A stretch of DNA of 32,940 nucleotides from Myxococcaceae bacterium (GTDB lineage Bacteria; Myxococcota; Myxococcia; Myxococcales; Myxococcaceae). The stretch lies in contig JALHOS010000023.1 in NCBI GenBank assembly GCA_022842905.1, positions 3,637 through 36,576 of the forward strand, given 5' to 3'. A program made the translations under genes and the position numbers. Below the pieces are notes generated by a model that had not been told where the DNA came from, did not search any database, and saw only the letters and a list, made by a program, of their open reading frames with translations. This document shows positions 1 through 9,800 of this stretch, in pieces; within the stretch, counting starts at the first letter, position 1, and each line of letters opens with the position of its first letter.

Positions 1-645
1 GTGCTGTTCGAAGCCGACGCGTTCAACGTCGAGCGGGGCGGCACCAAGTGGGCCGAGCGGAGCAAAGAGCTTCCGGGGGGCGTCAAGCTGGAAGGCTCGG
101 TCGAAGGGCCCAAGTTCACGATGACCGGCGGCGCCTCGGGCTCCATCAGCACCAAGGGCCTCGACGTCGACGTGAACCTGAAGATCGACGCGAACCTGGT
201 CAGCGCCAGCGGCTCCGTCAGCAAGGAGTTCAAGTTCCAGGTCAACGGCGAAGAGGTCAAGCTCAAGCTCGACCTGTCGGCGAACGGGAACGTGGGCATC
301 AACGGAGAGCTGAACCTCAAGCTGCGCGTCGGCACCGACGGCACGCTCAGCGTGCAGCTCAACGGTGAAGGCTTCGCCGGCGCGCGCGGGGAGCTGAGCG
401 GCAACATCGAGCTGTCCGTCAACAACCAGGAGATCGCCAAGGGCACGCTGTCCGTCGGCGCGTCGATCGGCGCGGGCGCGGGCGCGTACGCGGAGGGCGG
501 GTACAAGGACGGGCAGCTGAAGTTCCGCGCAGGCGCCTACGCCTCCGTCGGCGCGGGCATCGGCACTGACGTGTCCGGCACGGTCAACGTGAAGAACCTG
601 GTGGGCCAGAGCTGGGGCCTGTTGATGCCCGGCACGCAGGGCTGA
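1..645 (+). CDS. Gly/Ala-rich beta-repeat protein, module copy 1 (5' truncated)
   Basis: I do not recognise a named family. The frame is open at the first base, and the paralogue at 2029-2823 has about 50 more N-terminal residues, so the start lies outside the window and the GTG at base 1 is probably internal. The visible 214 residues are alternating polar/hydrophobic strands of about ten residues separated by G/N/D turns, as expected for a beta-barrel, beta-solenoid or repetitive fibre. Blocks shared with the paralogue include EFKF.V.GEEV, GFAGARG.LSG and a C-terminal A.VGAGIG. No signal peptide, enzyme motif or toxin domain is visible. A TPR gene follows 54 bases after the stop, the same arrangement as in the two other copies. 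A secreted or self-assembling cargo is an inference from composition only. Confidence 0.8.
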   Translation: MLFEADAFNVERGGTKWAERSKELPGGVKLEGSVEGPKFTMTGGASGSISTKGLDVDVNLKIDANLVSASGSVSKEFKFQVNGEEVKLKLDLSANGNVGINGELNLKLRVGTDGTLSVQLNGEGFAGARGELSGNIELSVNNQEIAKGTLSVGASIGAGAGAYAEGGYKDGQLKFRAGAYASVGAGIGTDVSGTVNVKNLVGQSWGLLMPGTQG

Positions 646-699
646 GAACCGCGGTTTGAAGGTCCCGGCGGAGCGTGGCTTGAGGTAAACCCGGCCGCC

Positions 700-1866
700 A
701 TGTCCAGCAAGCACGCAACCGACGGCGCCGCGCTGATGCAGTCCGGCCTCCTCAAGGAAGCCCTGCAGGCGTTCGAAGCGGGAATCAAGGCTGACCCGAA
801 GGACCTGCCGTCGTGGCTGGGCATGGCCCGCGTGTCGATGTCGCAGCAGAACGAAGCCCAGGCGCGCCGCGCGTTTCAGGCGATCCTCAAGCTGTCGGCG
901 ACCCACCTCGAAGCGCAGTCGACGCTCGCGCTCTTGGACCTGCGCAAGGGCGACAAGACGGCGTTGGCTCGCCTCAAAGCGTGCGCCGCGGCGCCCGAGG
1001 CCGGCTTCTTCGAGCAGTACAACTTGGCGCAGGTGCTCCAGGACTCCGGCGACTTGAAGGGCGCGGGCCAGGCGCTCGAGCGGGCGAACAAGGCCGCGCC
1101 GAACAACCCCTACGTGATGATGGAGCTGGCCACGCTCGCGCTGCAGCAGGGCGACGCGCGTACGGCGGCCGAGACGGCGAAGAAGGTCTGCACGCTGGTG
1201 CCCCGCGAGTGGTTCCCCGAGCTCGTCGCCGCTCGCGCGCTGGTGAAGCTCGGGAGCCTGACCGAGGCGCTGATGCGGCTGGACGCGGCGAGCAAGCGCT
1301 TCCCCGAACAGCCGGCCCTGGCCCACGAGCTGTTCGACGTCGCCATGGTGCAGGGCAACTTCGCGGCGGCGCAGCGGGCGGCGATCGACCTGCGCCGCAT
1401 GAGCCCGACCGACGCGAACGCCGTCTACAAACACGCGCTCGTCTTCTTCACGCAGGGCAAGGTCGCCGACGCCAAGCCGCTGTTCGAAGACGCCCTGCGC
1501 AAGGCGCCCAAGGCCATCGAGCCGAAGCAGGGCCTGGCCAAGTGCCTCATGCTCGAGAAGAAGTACGACGACGCGCAGAAGCTGCTCGAAGAAGCCAACG
1601 CGCTCAACCCGACCGCGTCTGGACCGGCGAACGATCTGGCGACGCTGCTGCTCAAGAAGGACGACGGCGCGCGCGCGGTGAAGGTGCTGATCAAGGTCCA
1701 CGCCGCCGAGCCCGAGGACGACGCGACGAACTTGAACCTCGCGCTCGGGTACGCACAGCAGGGCCTCGCGCTGCAGGCCAAGCCGCACGTGCGCGCCGCG
1801 CTCAAGAGCGCTGACGCCGACATTCGCTCGCAGGCCGAGCGCCTCAAGGCCCGCGTCGGGGCGTGA
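700..1866 (+). CDS. TPR-repeat protein, partner of module copy 1
   Basis: This 388-residue protein is built almost entirely of about ten tetratricopeptide-like helical pairs (patterns such as GLLKEALQAFEAGIKADP near the N-terminus and YDDAQKLLEEANALNP near residue 300). There is no signal peptide or membrane segment, so it is expected to be cytosolic. The ATG at 700 follows a purine-rich TTGAGG stretch, and the repeats begin within ten residues of it. The C-terminal 60 residues (NLNLALGYA, then a helix with spaced Ala/His/Arg and a QAERLKARVG ending) match the ends of the TPR proteins at 2882-3562 and 16544-17731, which supports a common origin. It lies 54 bases downstream of the beta-repeat gene and is probably co-transcribed with it. 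A role as chaperone or adaptor of the upstream product is inferred; a general scaffold remains possible. Confidence 0.88.
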   Translation: MSSKHATDGAALMQSGLLKEALQAFEAGIKADPKDLPSWLGMARVSMSQQNEAQARRAFQAILKLSATHLEAQSTLALLDLRKGDKTALARLKACAAAPEAGFFEQYNLAQVLQDSGDLKGAGQALERANKAAPNNPYVMMELATLALQQGDARTAAETAKKVCTLVPREWFPELVAARALVKLGSLTEALMRLDAASKRFPEQPALAHELFDVAMVQGNFAAAQRAAIDLRRMSPTDANAVYKHALVFFTQGKVADAKPLFEDALRKAPKAIEPKQGLAKCLMLEKKYDDAQKLLEEANALNPTASGPANDLATLLLKKDDGARAVKVLIKVHAAEPEDDATNLNLALGYAQQGLALQAKPHVRAALKSADADIRSQAERLKARVGA

Positions 1867-1904
1867 CGAGCCGTCTCACCTTCGCAGGACGTGAGGATTC
1901 TCAG

Positions 1905-1955
1905 TCGCTCAAGTTGCTGGAATCACAAAACAAGTTTCCACAATTCCTTTGGGCG
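1905..1955 (+). promoter_or_regulatory. AT-rich leader upstream of module copy 2 (possible promoter)
   Basis: A stretch around 1911-1950 is markedly richer in A and T than anything nearby (runs such as AATCACAAAACAAG) and sits about 90 bases before the ATG at 2029, between two modules. This suggests the second module has its own promoter rather than reading through from the first. No convincing -35/-10 pair and no GG-N10-GC sigma-54 spacing was found. Confidence 0.25.
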
Positions 1956-2028
1956 GCTTCACGTCGGGGGCCGACAACTCGGGTGCAGCATCAGGCAGCT
2001 CCACCCACGCTCGGAAGCCCCCGCCCCC

Positions 2029-2823
2029 ATGTCTTCGACCAATCTGACGCCGGTCTCCTCCGGTCCGAACTCTTTCGACTTCGCTCGCTCGGGTCTGCGC
2101 ACGCGACGATTCGGCGACGAAGAGGGCTCGGCGCGCATGGAAGAGCAGCTCAAGCGCGCCAACGGCAGCCAGGGCGCGTTCCAGGAAGCGCTCTACACCG
2201 ACGACGTGGGCGTGGAGCTGTTCCGGCGTGAAGCGGAGCAGCGGGAGATCAAGCGCACCATTCGTGGCGTGGACGTGACGGGCACGGCCAGCGGGCCGTC
2301 GTTCCGTCTCGGTGGCACGGCGGGCTTCAAGCGCGTGGGCGCGCTGGGCGCGGAGATCGACATCAACCTGCAGGTGAAGGCCGAGGCCGGCCGCGCGGGC
2401 TTGTCGGCGAAGAAGGAGTTCAAGTTCACCGTCGGCGGCGAAGAGGTGTCGGTGAAGGTGGATCTGTCGGCGGAGGTGCTCGCCGGCATCAACGGCAACC
2501 TCAAGCTCAAGCTCTACGTCGGGAAGGACGGCGTGCGGCTCAATGCGGGCGGCGAAGGCTTCGCTGGCGCTCGCGGGACGCTCTCCGGCTCGCTGGCCGT
2601 CGACGTCAACGGCAAGAACGTGGCGCGCGGCAACCTGAAGGTGCAGGCGTTCGTCGGCGCCGCGGCGGGTGCGCAGCTCGACTGGTCGCTCAAGGAGTTC
2701 CGCGCAAAGGCGTACGCCGCGGTGGGCGCCGGCATCGGCGTCGAGCTGCACGGCGTGTGGGACCCGCAGCAGATCGTCAAGTCCAGCGCCGCCGTGGCCC
2801 TGCCCGGTCACCAGGGCTGGTGA
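2029..2823 (+). CDS. Gly/Ala-rich beta-repeat protein, module copy 2
   Basis: This is a complete 264-residue paralogue of the truncated protein at the left edge. The frame is open upstream of the ATG at 2029, but that upstream part crosses the AT-rich leader and reads as noncoding, so 2029 (MSSTNLTP) is preferred. Residues 1-75 are polar and partly helical (GSARMEEQLKRANG, then LFRREAEQREIKR) with no Sec signal. Residues 80-255 are alternating beta-type strands with EFKF.V.GEEV.VK.DLSA, GFAGARGTLSG and AAVGAGIGVELHGVWDPQQ near the end. The final DP motif corresponds to SYDPKDFGQ in the larger protein at 17747-19195, so all three share a C-terminal region. The next gene, a TPR protein, starts 58 bases later. 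Function is unknown; an export or assembly signal in the polar N-terminus is speculation. Confidence 0.85.
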   Translation: MSSTNLTPVSSGPNSFDFARSGLRTRRFGDEEGSARMEEQLKRANGSQGAFQEALYTDDVGVELFRREAEQREIKRTIRGVDVTGTASGPSFRLGGTAGFKRVGALGAEIDINLQVKAEAGRAGLSAKKEFKFTVGGEEVSVKVDLSAEVLAGINGNLKLKLYVGKDGVRLNAGGEGFAGARGTLSGSLAVDVNGKNVARGNLKVQAFVGAAAGAQLDWSLKEFRAKAYAAVGAGIGVELHGVWDPQQIVKSSAAVALPGHQGW

Positions 2824-2881
2824 CGGTCCGGACGTCTTCGGGCAGTGGCTGGGCCTGTGGCCGGCTGGTAAGCGAGCCGTC

Positions 2882-3562
2882 GTGACCGACCGTTCTTGGA
2901 GAGAGCTGCAGGCCGACGCCGACGCCCACCTGAAGAAGGGTGAGGTCGGCCGCGCGGCTCACACGCTGATCGCCGCCATCGAGCTGGCGCCGGACCAGCC
3001 GCAGCTCTACCAGCAGCTCGTCAAGGTCGCGCTCCTCGCCGGCGGAACGCAGACGGCCGTCGAGGCCGCCGCGCGCCTCGTCGCGCTGCAGGTGAACGAC
3101 CCCGACAGCCACTACCTGCACGCCGTCGCGAGCCTCGCGCACGGCAAGCCCGACGACGCCAAGGCTTCGCTCGAAGCGACCCTCGAGCTCGCGCCCAAGA
3201 GCTGGCAGGCGCGGCAGGCGCTGGCGCAGGTCTGCACGATCCTCAAAGAGGCGCCGCGTGCGCGGCAGCTGCTCGAAGAAGCGGTTCGCATCGCGCCGAC
3301 CGAGCCGGGTCCCGCGGCGGAACTTGCAGTGCTGCTGCTCGCGGCGGAAGACGCGGCGGGCGCGAAGGGAGTGCTCGAGCCGGCCGTCCGCGCCAACCCG
3401 TACGATGCGGGACTGCACCTCAACCTGGCCCTGGCGGCAGCGAAGCTGGGCGATCGCGCGCTCCAGACGTCGGCCGCGCAGACGGCGCTCACACACGCGA
3501 AGGATGATCGGTCGATCGCCGAGCAGGCGCAGCGGCTGCTCGAGCTGTCGCGACCGAGCTGA
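2882..3562 (+). CDS. TPR-repeat protein, partner of module copy 2
   Basis: This 226-residue protein has about five to six TPR-like helical hairpins (GEVGRAAHTLIAAIELAPD near residue 20; PDDAKASLEATLELAPKSWQ near residue 100) and no signal peptide. The frame is open further upstream but overlaps the preceding gene out of frame. The GTG at 2882 is chosen because it places VTDRSWRELQADADAHL directly before the first repeat, and it lies just after the upstream stop. The ending (LHLNLALAAAKLGD, then AEQAQRLLELSRPS) resembles the ends of the TPR proteins at 700-1866 and 16544-17731. It is much shorter than those two, as if several central repeats were lost. As in the other copies it follows a beta-repeat gene, so a dedicated binding partner is the simplest reading. 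Confidence 0.82.
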   Translation: MTDRSWRELQADADAHLKKGEVGRAAHTLIAAIELAPDQPQLYQQLVKVALLAGGTQTAVEAAARLVALQVNDPDSHYLHAVASLAHGKPDDAKASLEATLELAPKSWQARQALAQVCTILKEAPRARQLLEEAVRIAPTEPGPAAELAVLLLAAEDAAGAKGVLEPAVRANPYDAGLHLNLALAAAKLGDRALQTSAAQTALTHAKDDRSIAEQAQRLLELSRPS

Positions 3563-3855
3563 GCGGCTCGCGTCGGCGCCTTCGGGAGGTCCACTCGCGC
3601 GCAGCTCGCGCTTGGGCCGCCAGCGCGTCGAGGCGTGGCCCGAGGTCGGTGTGCGGACGCGGTCGTCGAGATTGAGCGGGTCCGGCGAGCGTCCTTCTCG
3701 CAGACGTCGATTCGGGGAGCCGCCGCTTGGGCACAGACGTGCGAGGGGTGGCCCTTCGTCGAAGCGCGGACACGTGCTGCTCACCGCCCGCATCGTGTCT
3801 ATATGGTGCCCCCGCGCTGGCCGAAGCGCGCCGCTTCGTCGTCCCGAGTCGCTCC
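3563..3855. other. Intergenic region upstream of the giant ORF
   Basis: There are 293 bases without a convincing gene. The only promoter-like element is TCTATATGG at about 3798-3806, 50 bases before the ATG at 3856, which could serve as a -10 element. A similar CGTGTATATG occurs just before the small gene at 26478. No matching -35 was found. The giant frame stays open back to 3727, but those codons read as noncoding and precede a clear signal peptide at 3856. Confidence 0.45.
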
Positions 3856-6800
3856 ATGCACAAGACCGTCTGCTTCCTCTTCGTCGCGCTGGCCTTCCCG
3901 TCGTGGGCTTCGCCCGGCGACGTCTTCAGCCAGTTCGACCGCTGGGCCACGCGCTATCGCACTGCCCCCGCATCCGAGCAGCCGAAGCTCGTCGCCGAAG
4001 GGGTCGGGCTCGCCACCGAGCGCCGTGCGGCGCTGCTCAAGCTGATGAAGGACGAGCCTTCGCGCGCGTGGGAGCAGTTCCGGTCGAAGGTGGGTCTCCC
4101 CGAGGCCGTCCAGGTCAAACTCGAGGACCGCTACAAGGGCCCCGCGCGCTTCGAACGTCTCTGTGAGTTTCCGCTTCGCCAGCGCGCGCAGCTCTTCGTC
4201 GGCCAGCGCCGCTTCGACGTCACGCCGCACGGCCGGTGGGGTGGGGCGCGCGCGCTGGACTCGGTGCAGGTGGACGCGCTGCTGTTGGGCGAGCAGGCGG
4301 CGCTGACGGAGTACGTCGGCGAGCTCGAGCTCCCGTCGGCCTGGACCGAAGGCAACAAGCGGCTGCTCTACGTGCGTGTGGACTTCGCGGACGACGTGGG
4401 CGAGCCCATCTCGGTCAGCTCGGCGCAGGCGGTGCTGGCCGAGCTCAACCAGTTCATGCAGTCCAACAGCTACGGAAAGACCAGCATTACCCCCACGGTG
4501 GTGCCGATGGTGCTGCGGCTGCCGCGCAGCAAGGCGTCCTACGGCAGCGCGAACGACACCGACGGGCTCTTGCGTGACGCGCGCACCGCGGCGCGCAACG
4601 CGGGGTACGACCCGTCGACCTACAACCTCGACGTCGTCGCCTTCCGCCGCGTCTCTGCCTTCAGCTGGGCGGGGCTGGGACGGGTCGGCGGGCCGGGCAC
4701 GTGGATCAACGGCAGCTTCGGCATCGGCGTCATCGCGCACGAGGTCGGCCACAACTTCGGCCTGTCTCACGCGAACTTCTGGCAGGCGCCCAACGAGAGC
4801 ATCATCGGGGCGGGGAACGCTCAGGAGTACGGCAACCCCTTCGACACCATGGGCAGCGGCGGCGACACCGCGCACTTCGGCGCGTCGTACAAGACGAACG
4901 TCCTCAACTGGTTCGATCCAGCGCAGGTCGCGCAGGCCACGAGCTCCGGCACCTACCGCATCTCGGATCTCGAGCAGGGCGCGCTCGGCTCGGCGCAGGG
5001 CATTCGCATTCCGGCGGGGGTTCGGTCGTACTGGGTGGAGTTTCGTCCGGGGCAGGGTGGGCCGCTCAGCACTGGCGCCGTCATCTACTGGGACCGCTTC
5101 TCGGCCGCCGGGAGCCAGTCGAGCCTGCTGCTGGACATGAACCCGGGCACCCCGACGGCGAACGACGCGCCGCTCCAGCTCGGCCGGACCTTCGTCGACG
5201 CGGCCGCGGGCATCGCCATCACCCCGGTGGGCGTCATCGCCGGGAGCCCCGCCGCGCTCGACGTGCGCGTCAACCGCGGCGTCTTCACGACGAACCGGCC
5301 ACCGACCGTCTCGCTGACCGCGTCGAGCACCCAGGTGAACCCGGGCGCGTCGGTGTCCTTCACCGCCATGGCGAGCGACCCCGACGGCGATCCGCTCGCC
5401 TACTTCTGGGACTTCGGCGACGGCAGCCCGAGCAGCAACCAGGCGGCGCAGACGAAGGTCCTGGCCATCGCCCGTGAGCAGCTGGTGCGCGTGGTGGCCA
5501 GTGACATGAAAGGTGGCACGGCCACCGCGTTCGTCGTCGTGCGCGTGGGCTCACCGGTGACGCTGCGCATCTCCGGGCGCGTCACGGAGATGGGCGCGGG
5601 CGTCGAAGGGGTTCGCGTCGTCGCTGGGAATCGGTCGAGCTTCACCGACTCCATGGGCCAGTACGTCATCGTCGGAGTCAACGTGGGCACCACGACGGTG
5701 ACGGCGGTGAAGTCCGGCTACACGCTGTCGGCCGCCTTCACCAACCCGGTGTCGGTCATGACGCCGGGGGCGACCGGCATCGACTTCACCGCCTCGCGCG
5801 CGGGCTTCGGTATCTTCGGGCGCGTCACGAGCGTCGGCGCGCCCGTCGCCAGCGTGGCCGTCAGCGCGGGGCCGTACACCACCACCACCAACGCCACCGG
5901 TGACTTCGAGCTGCGCAACGTCCCCAACGGACAGTACGTGCTCACCGCCACGGGCGCGCCCGGAGCCACCTACGCGCCCGCGGGCTGGATGAACCCGCTG
6001 GTCGTCAGCAGCCAGGCCGTCACGGGGCGGAACTTCGTGGAAGAAGCGCAGACCGTCACCGGCGTCGTCCGCAGCCCCGACGGCGGCACGCTCATGGGGC
6101 CGCACACCGTGACGGACGGCGTCCGCAGCACCGTCACCGCGCTGTCCCAAGGCGAGTGGCGCTACACGTTCCCGCGGGTGCCCTTCGGCAGCTACCACCT
6201 CATCGCCACGGCGGCGGGCCAGCTCCTCACCCCGGCCTTCACCAACCCAGTGACGGTGGGCACGAGCCCGGTGTCCTCGAAGGACTTCAACGCCCAACCG
6301 GGCGAGGGCTACACCGTCAGCGGCGTCGTCGACGAGCTCGGCGCGGGCCTGGCCGGGACCGATGTCGCGCTGCGGCTGGGCAGCGATGCGGGCCTGGTGC
6401 TCGGGACGACGCGCACCGACGGGCGCGGCTTCTACGCGTTCCCCAACGTGCCCAACGGTGACGTGTCGGTCGCGCCCACGCGCCCGGGCTTCACCTTCGC
6501 GCCGGCCGAGCGGTTGGTGAGCGTCGACGGCGGGCCAGCCGAAGGCCAGGACTTCAGCGTGTTCGGCGCCAACGCACGGCCCGTCATCGTGGTTCCTCCG
6601 GCGGCGAGCCCGTTCCCCGTGGTCGGCACCAGCGCGACGCTCGTGGTGCTGGCCGACGACCCTGCGCCGGGTACCGAGGGTGAGCTGACGTACACCTGGG
6701 CGCAGACCTTCGGTCCAGTCCCGGCCATGTTGGGGCGCAACGGCAACAACGCGGCGAAGAGCACGCCGGTCACCTTCACCCGCGCCGGCGCGTGGGGCTT

Positions 6801-9800
6801 CCGGGTGACGGTGACGGACCCCGGCATGTTGTCCGTCACCGGAGACACCGTCGTCGTCGTGCCGCAGACCCCGACGACCGCGACGGTGACGTCGAACAGC
6901 GCCTCCGCGCTGTCGATCGGCGACGGTCGGCAGTTCGTCGTCAGCGTGAACGATCAGTTCGGCCAGCGCATCGAAGCGCCCGGCGACGTCGAGTGGTCCG
7001 TCATGGGCAGCTGCGGCACCGTCAGCCCCTTCGGCCGCTTCACGGCCACCGCCGTGGGGAGCTGCAGCGTGGTGGCCAGCGTGGCCGGGCTGACGGGGAG
7101 CGCCATGGTGACGGTACAGATCAGCCGAGTGCCGCGGTTCACCACCATGCCGTCGGTGACCCCGAGCCCCGTCGTCGGCTCCGTGGCGCAGGCGTCGACC
7201 TTGGCTGACGACGACACCGGCGAGGCCGGGCTCACCTACACCTGGTCCGCGCTGGACCCGTCGGCGCCGGTCGTCTTCGCGCCGAACGGCTCGAACGCCG
7301 CCAAGCAGACGACCGTGACGTTCGCCGCGCTGGGTACGTACACCCTCCAGGTCGACGTCGAGGACGCGCAGGGCAACAAGGCGACCGGCTACGTCACCAT
7401 GGTGCAGGTGACCAACGGGCTGGCGAAAATCGCGGTGACTCCCGCGGCGAGCGTGCTCAAGTCCCAGGGCACCATGCAGCTGGGCGCGACGGGCAAGGAC
7501 TTCATCGACGGCGACGTGGCCGTCTCCAACTGTACGTGGGCGACCACGGCCGGGAGCATCGACATGAGCGGGCGCTTCACCGCGGGCGAAGGCGAAGGGA
7601 CGGCGACCGTCACGGCGACCTGTGACGGCCGCGTCGGCAGCACCACCGTCAGTTGGTCGGCAACTGGCGGAGAGATGAAGAAGGGCTGCGGCTGCGCGGC
7701 GGGCTCCGAAGGTGGCCTGCTGCTGGCGCTCGGCGCACTCGGCCTGCGGCAGCTGAAGCGGCGGCGGCGGCTGGTCGCGGCGCTGGGGCTGGCCGCGCTG
7801 TCGGCGACGAGTCTCGGCTGCGGCACGACCCGCGTGGACGCGAGCGAAGCCGCGGGCGCCGTCGAGTCCCGAGCGCAGGCGCTGGGTGAAGTCGTCAACG
7901 GCTACCCGGGAGACCAGGAGCGCATGCTCCACGTCCTGGTGAACCAGGCGCGCGTGGCGGGCATGCAGCACTGCCAGGACGACGCGGGCACGCCAGTTCG
8001 CCGCGTGCCACTCGTCTACACGGAGCCAGGCAACCGTTCGGCGCGCTTCACGGCGCGGCACATGGCAGAGAACGGCTGCTACCAGAACGACAACTGCTGC
8101 GTGCTCGGTGACGCTGGCGCGGGGCCCGGTTGTATTGGCCAAGCAGACTGCTCGGGGCAGGCCTGCGCGCGCACCTGTGACGCCGGCGTGCAGCAGACCG
8201 CGGCGCAGCGGCACGCGCTCTTGGGCTTTGCGAACTACCTGTCGTCCGGCGTGATTCGAAACGTGAGCAACGCGCAGGGCGTCTTCTGCTCGGTCATGGG
8301 CTCGGCGAGCTTCCGCAACGTCATCACCGCGGACGCGGGCACCGAGTTCGCGGCGGGCCTGGTGCAAGACCAAATGCTCAGCTGCAACGGCACCTACTGG
8401 GAGCTCGCCTTTGGCCAAGGCCAGGTACAGGTGCCGCGGATTCCGGTGGGCAGCGCCATTCACCAGCCGCCCAACCCTGTCAACTCCACCGAGCTGTACT
8501 TCGCCGCGCACTATTACGATCCCAGCCGCCGCGCCCCGCGCCGCGCCGCGGTCGTCGTGTCGGGCCACTGCTTCGACGTCGAGCGGCAGTGGGGCTTCGA
8601 CGACGACGGCACCTACGAGGCGCGCTTCGCGGACCCGGACTTGCTGCCGTCGGGCTGCCACCCGTACTACTTCCTCTTCACCGACGCGGACGGCATGCGG
8701 CACACGTACCCTTCGTCGGGCAGCCTGCAGGTGGCGGTCGGCTCGGAGCAGACGTGCCCGCTGGCGTACGACCCGGCGCCGCAAATGGCGGCGGACTGTG
8801 AGACCGGCGAGTCGCAGTGCCCGGCGAACGGCGCGCGGCGCCCTTGTTACACGGCGGACATGTCGCTCGTCGGCGTCGGCGAATGCCGACAGGGCACGCA
8901 GATCTGCCGCAACGGGCTGTGGGGCGCGTGCCGCGACATGGTCCCGCCGTTCCCCGAGGCCTGTGACGGCCTCGACAACGACTGCGACGGCATGGTCGAC
9001 GAAGGGAACCCCGGCTCCGGCTCGAGCTGCACGCTGCTGTCCGAGCTCGGCGCGTGCCAGGCCGGGCGCCGGCAGTGTGTGTCCGGGCGGCTGACCTGCG
9101 TGTCGAACGCCATGTCGAGCCCGGAGGTCTGCGACGGCATCGACAACGACTGTGACGGGGCGATCGACGACGGGTTCCCCATGCAGGCCTGCGGGCAGGG
9201 CATGTGCTTCCGCATGGGGCCCAGCTGTCAGAACGGCCGCGTAGTGTCCTGCGACGGCGGTGCTCCCAGCACGGAGATCGACGACGGCAAGGACAACGAC
9301 TGCAACGGTCAGGTGGACGAGGGCTTCGACTGCCGCCGGCCCGACGGTGGCACCGGGCACGTGCGGACGATCTGGCCCATTCCGGGGTCCCTCCCGACGC
9401 TGCCGTGCGCGAACCAGCGGCAGACCTGCCAGGCCGACGCGGGCTGGTCGACGCCGTTCGGTGGCCGGCTGCCGAGCCCCGAGACCTGCAACGGCGAGGA
9501 CGACGACTGCGACGGCGTCGACGAGAACGACACCGCGGTGCAGCTCCAGCTGGGGACGGATCGCTGCGGCACCGGCGGGTGCACGGTGCGCACGGCGCCG
9601 CGCTGCATCGGCGGGAACGCGGTCACGTGTGCTCCGCGCCCCGTCAACCCCGAGGTGTGCAACGGGACGGACGACGACTGCGACGGCACCGTGGACGAGA
9701 TGTGCGCCTGCCGCAACGGCGACACGCGGCCCTGCTACACGGGTCCGTCGGAGACGCGCGGCGTGGGGACCTGCCGGCCTGGCACGCGGGTCTGCCGGGA

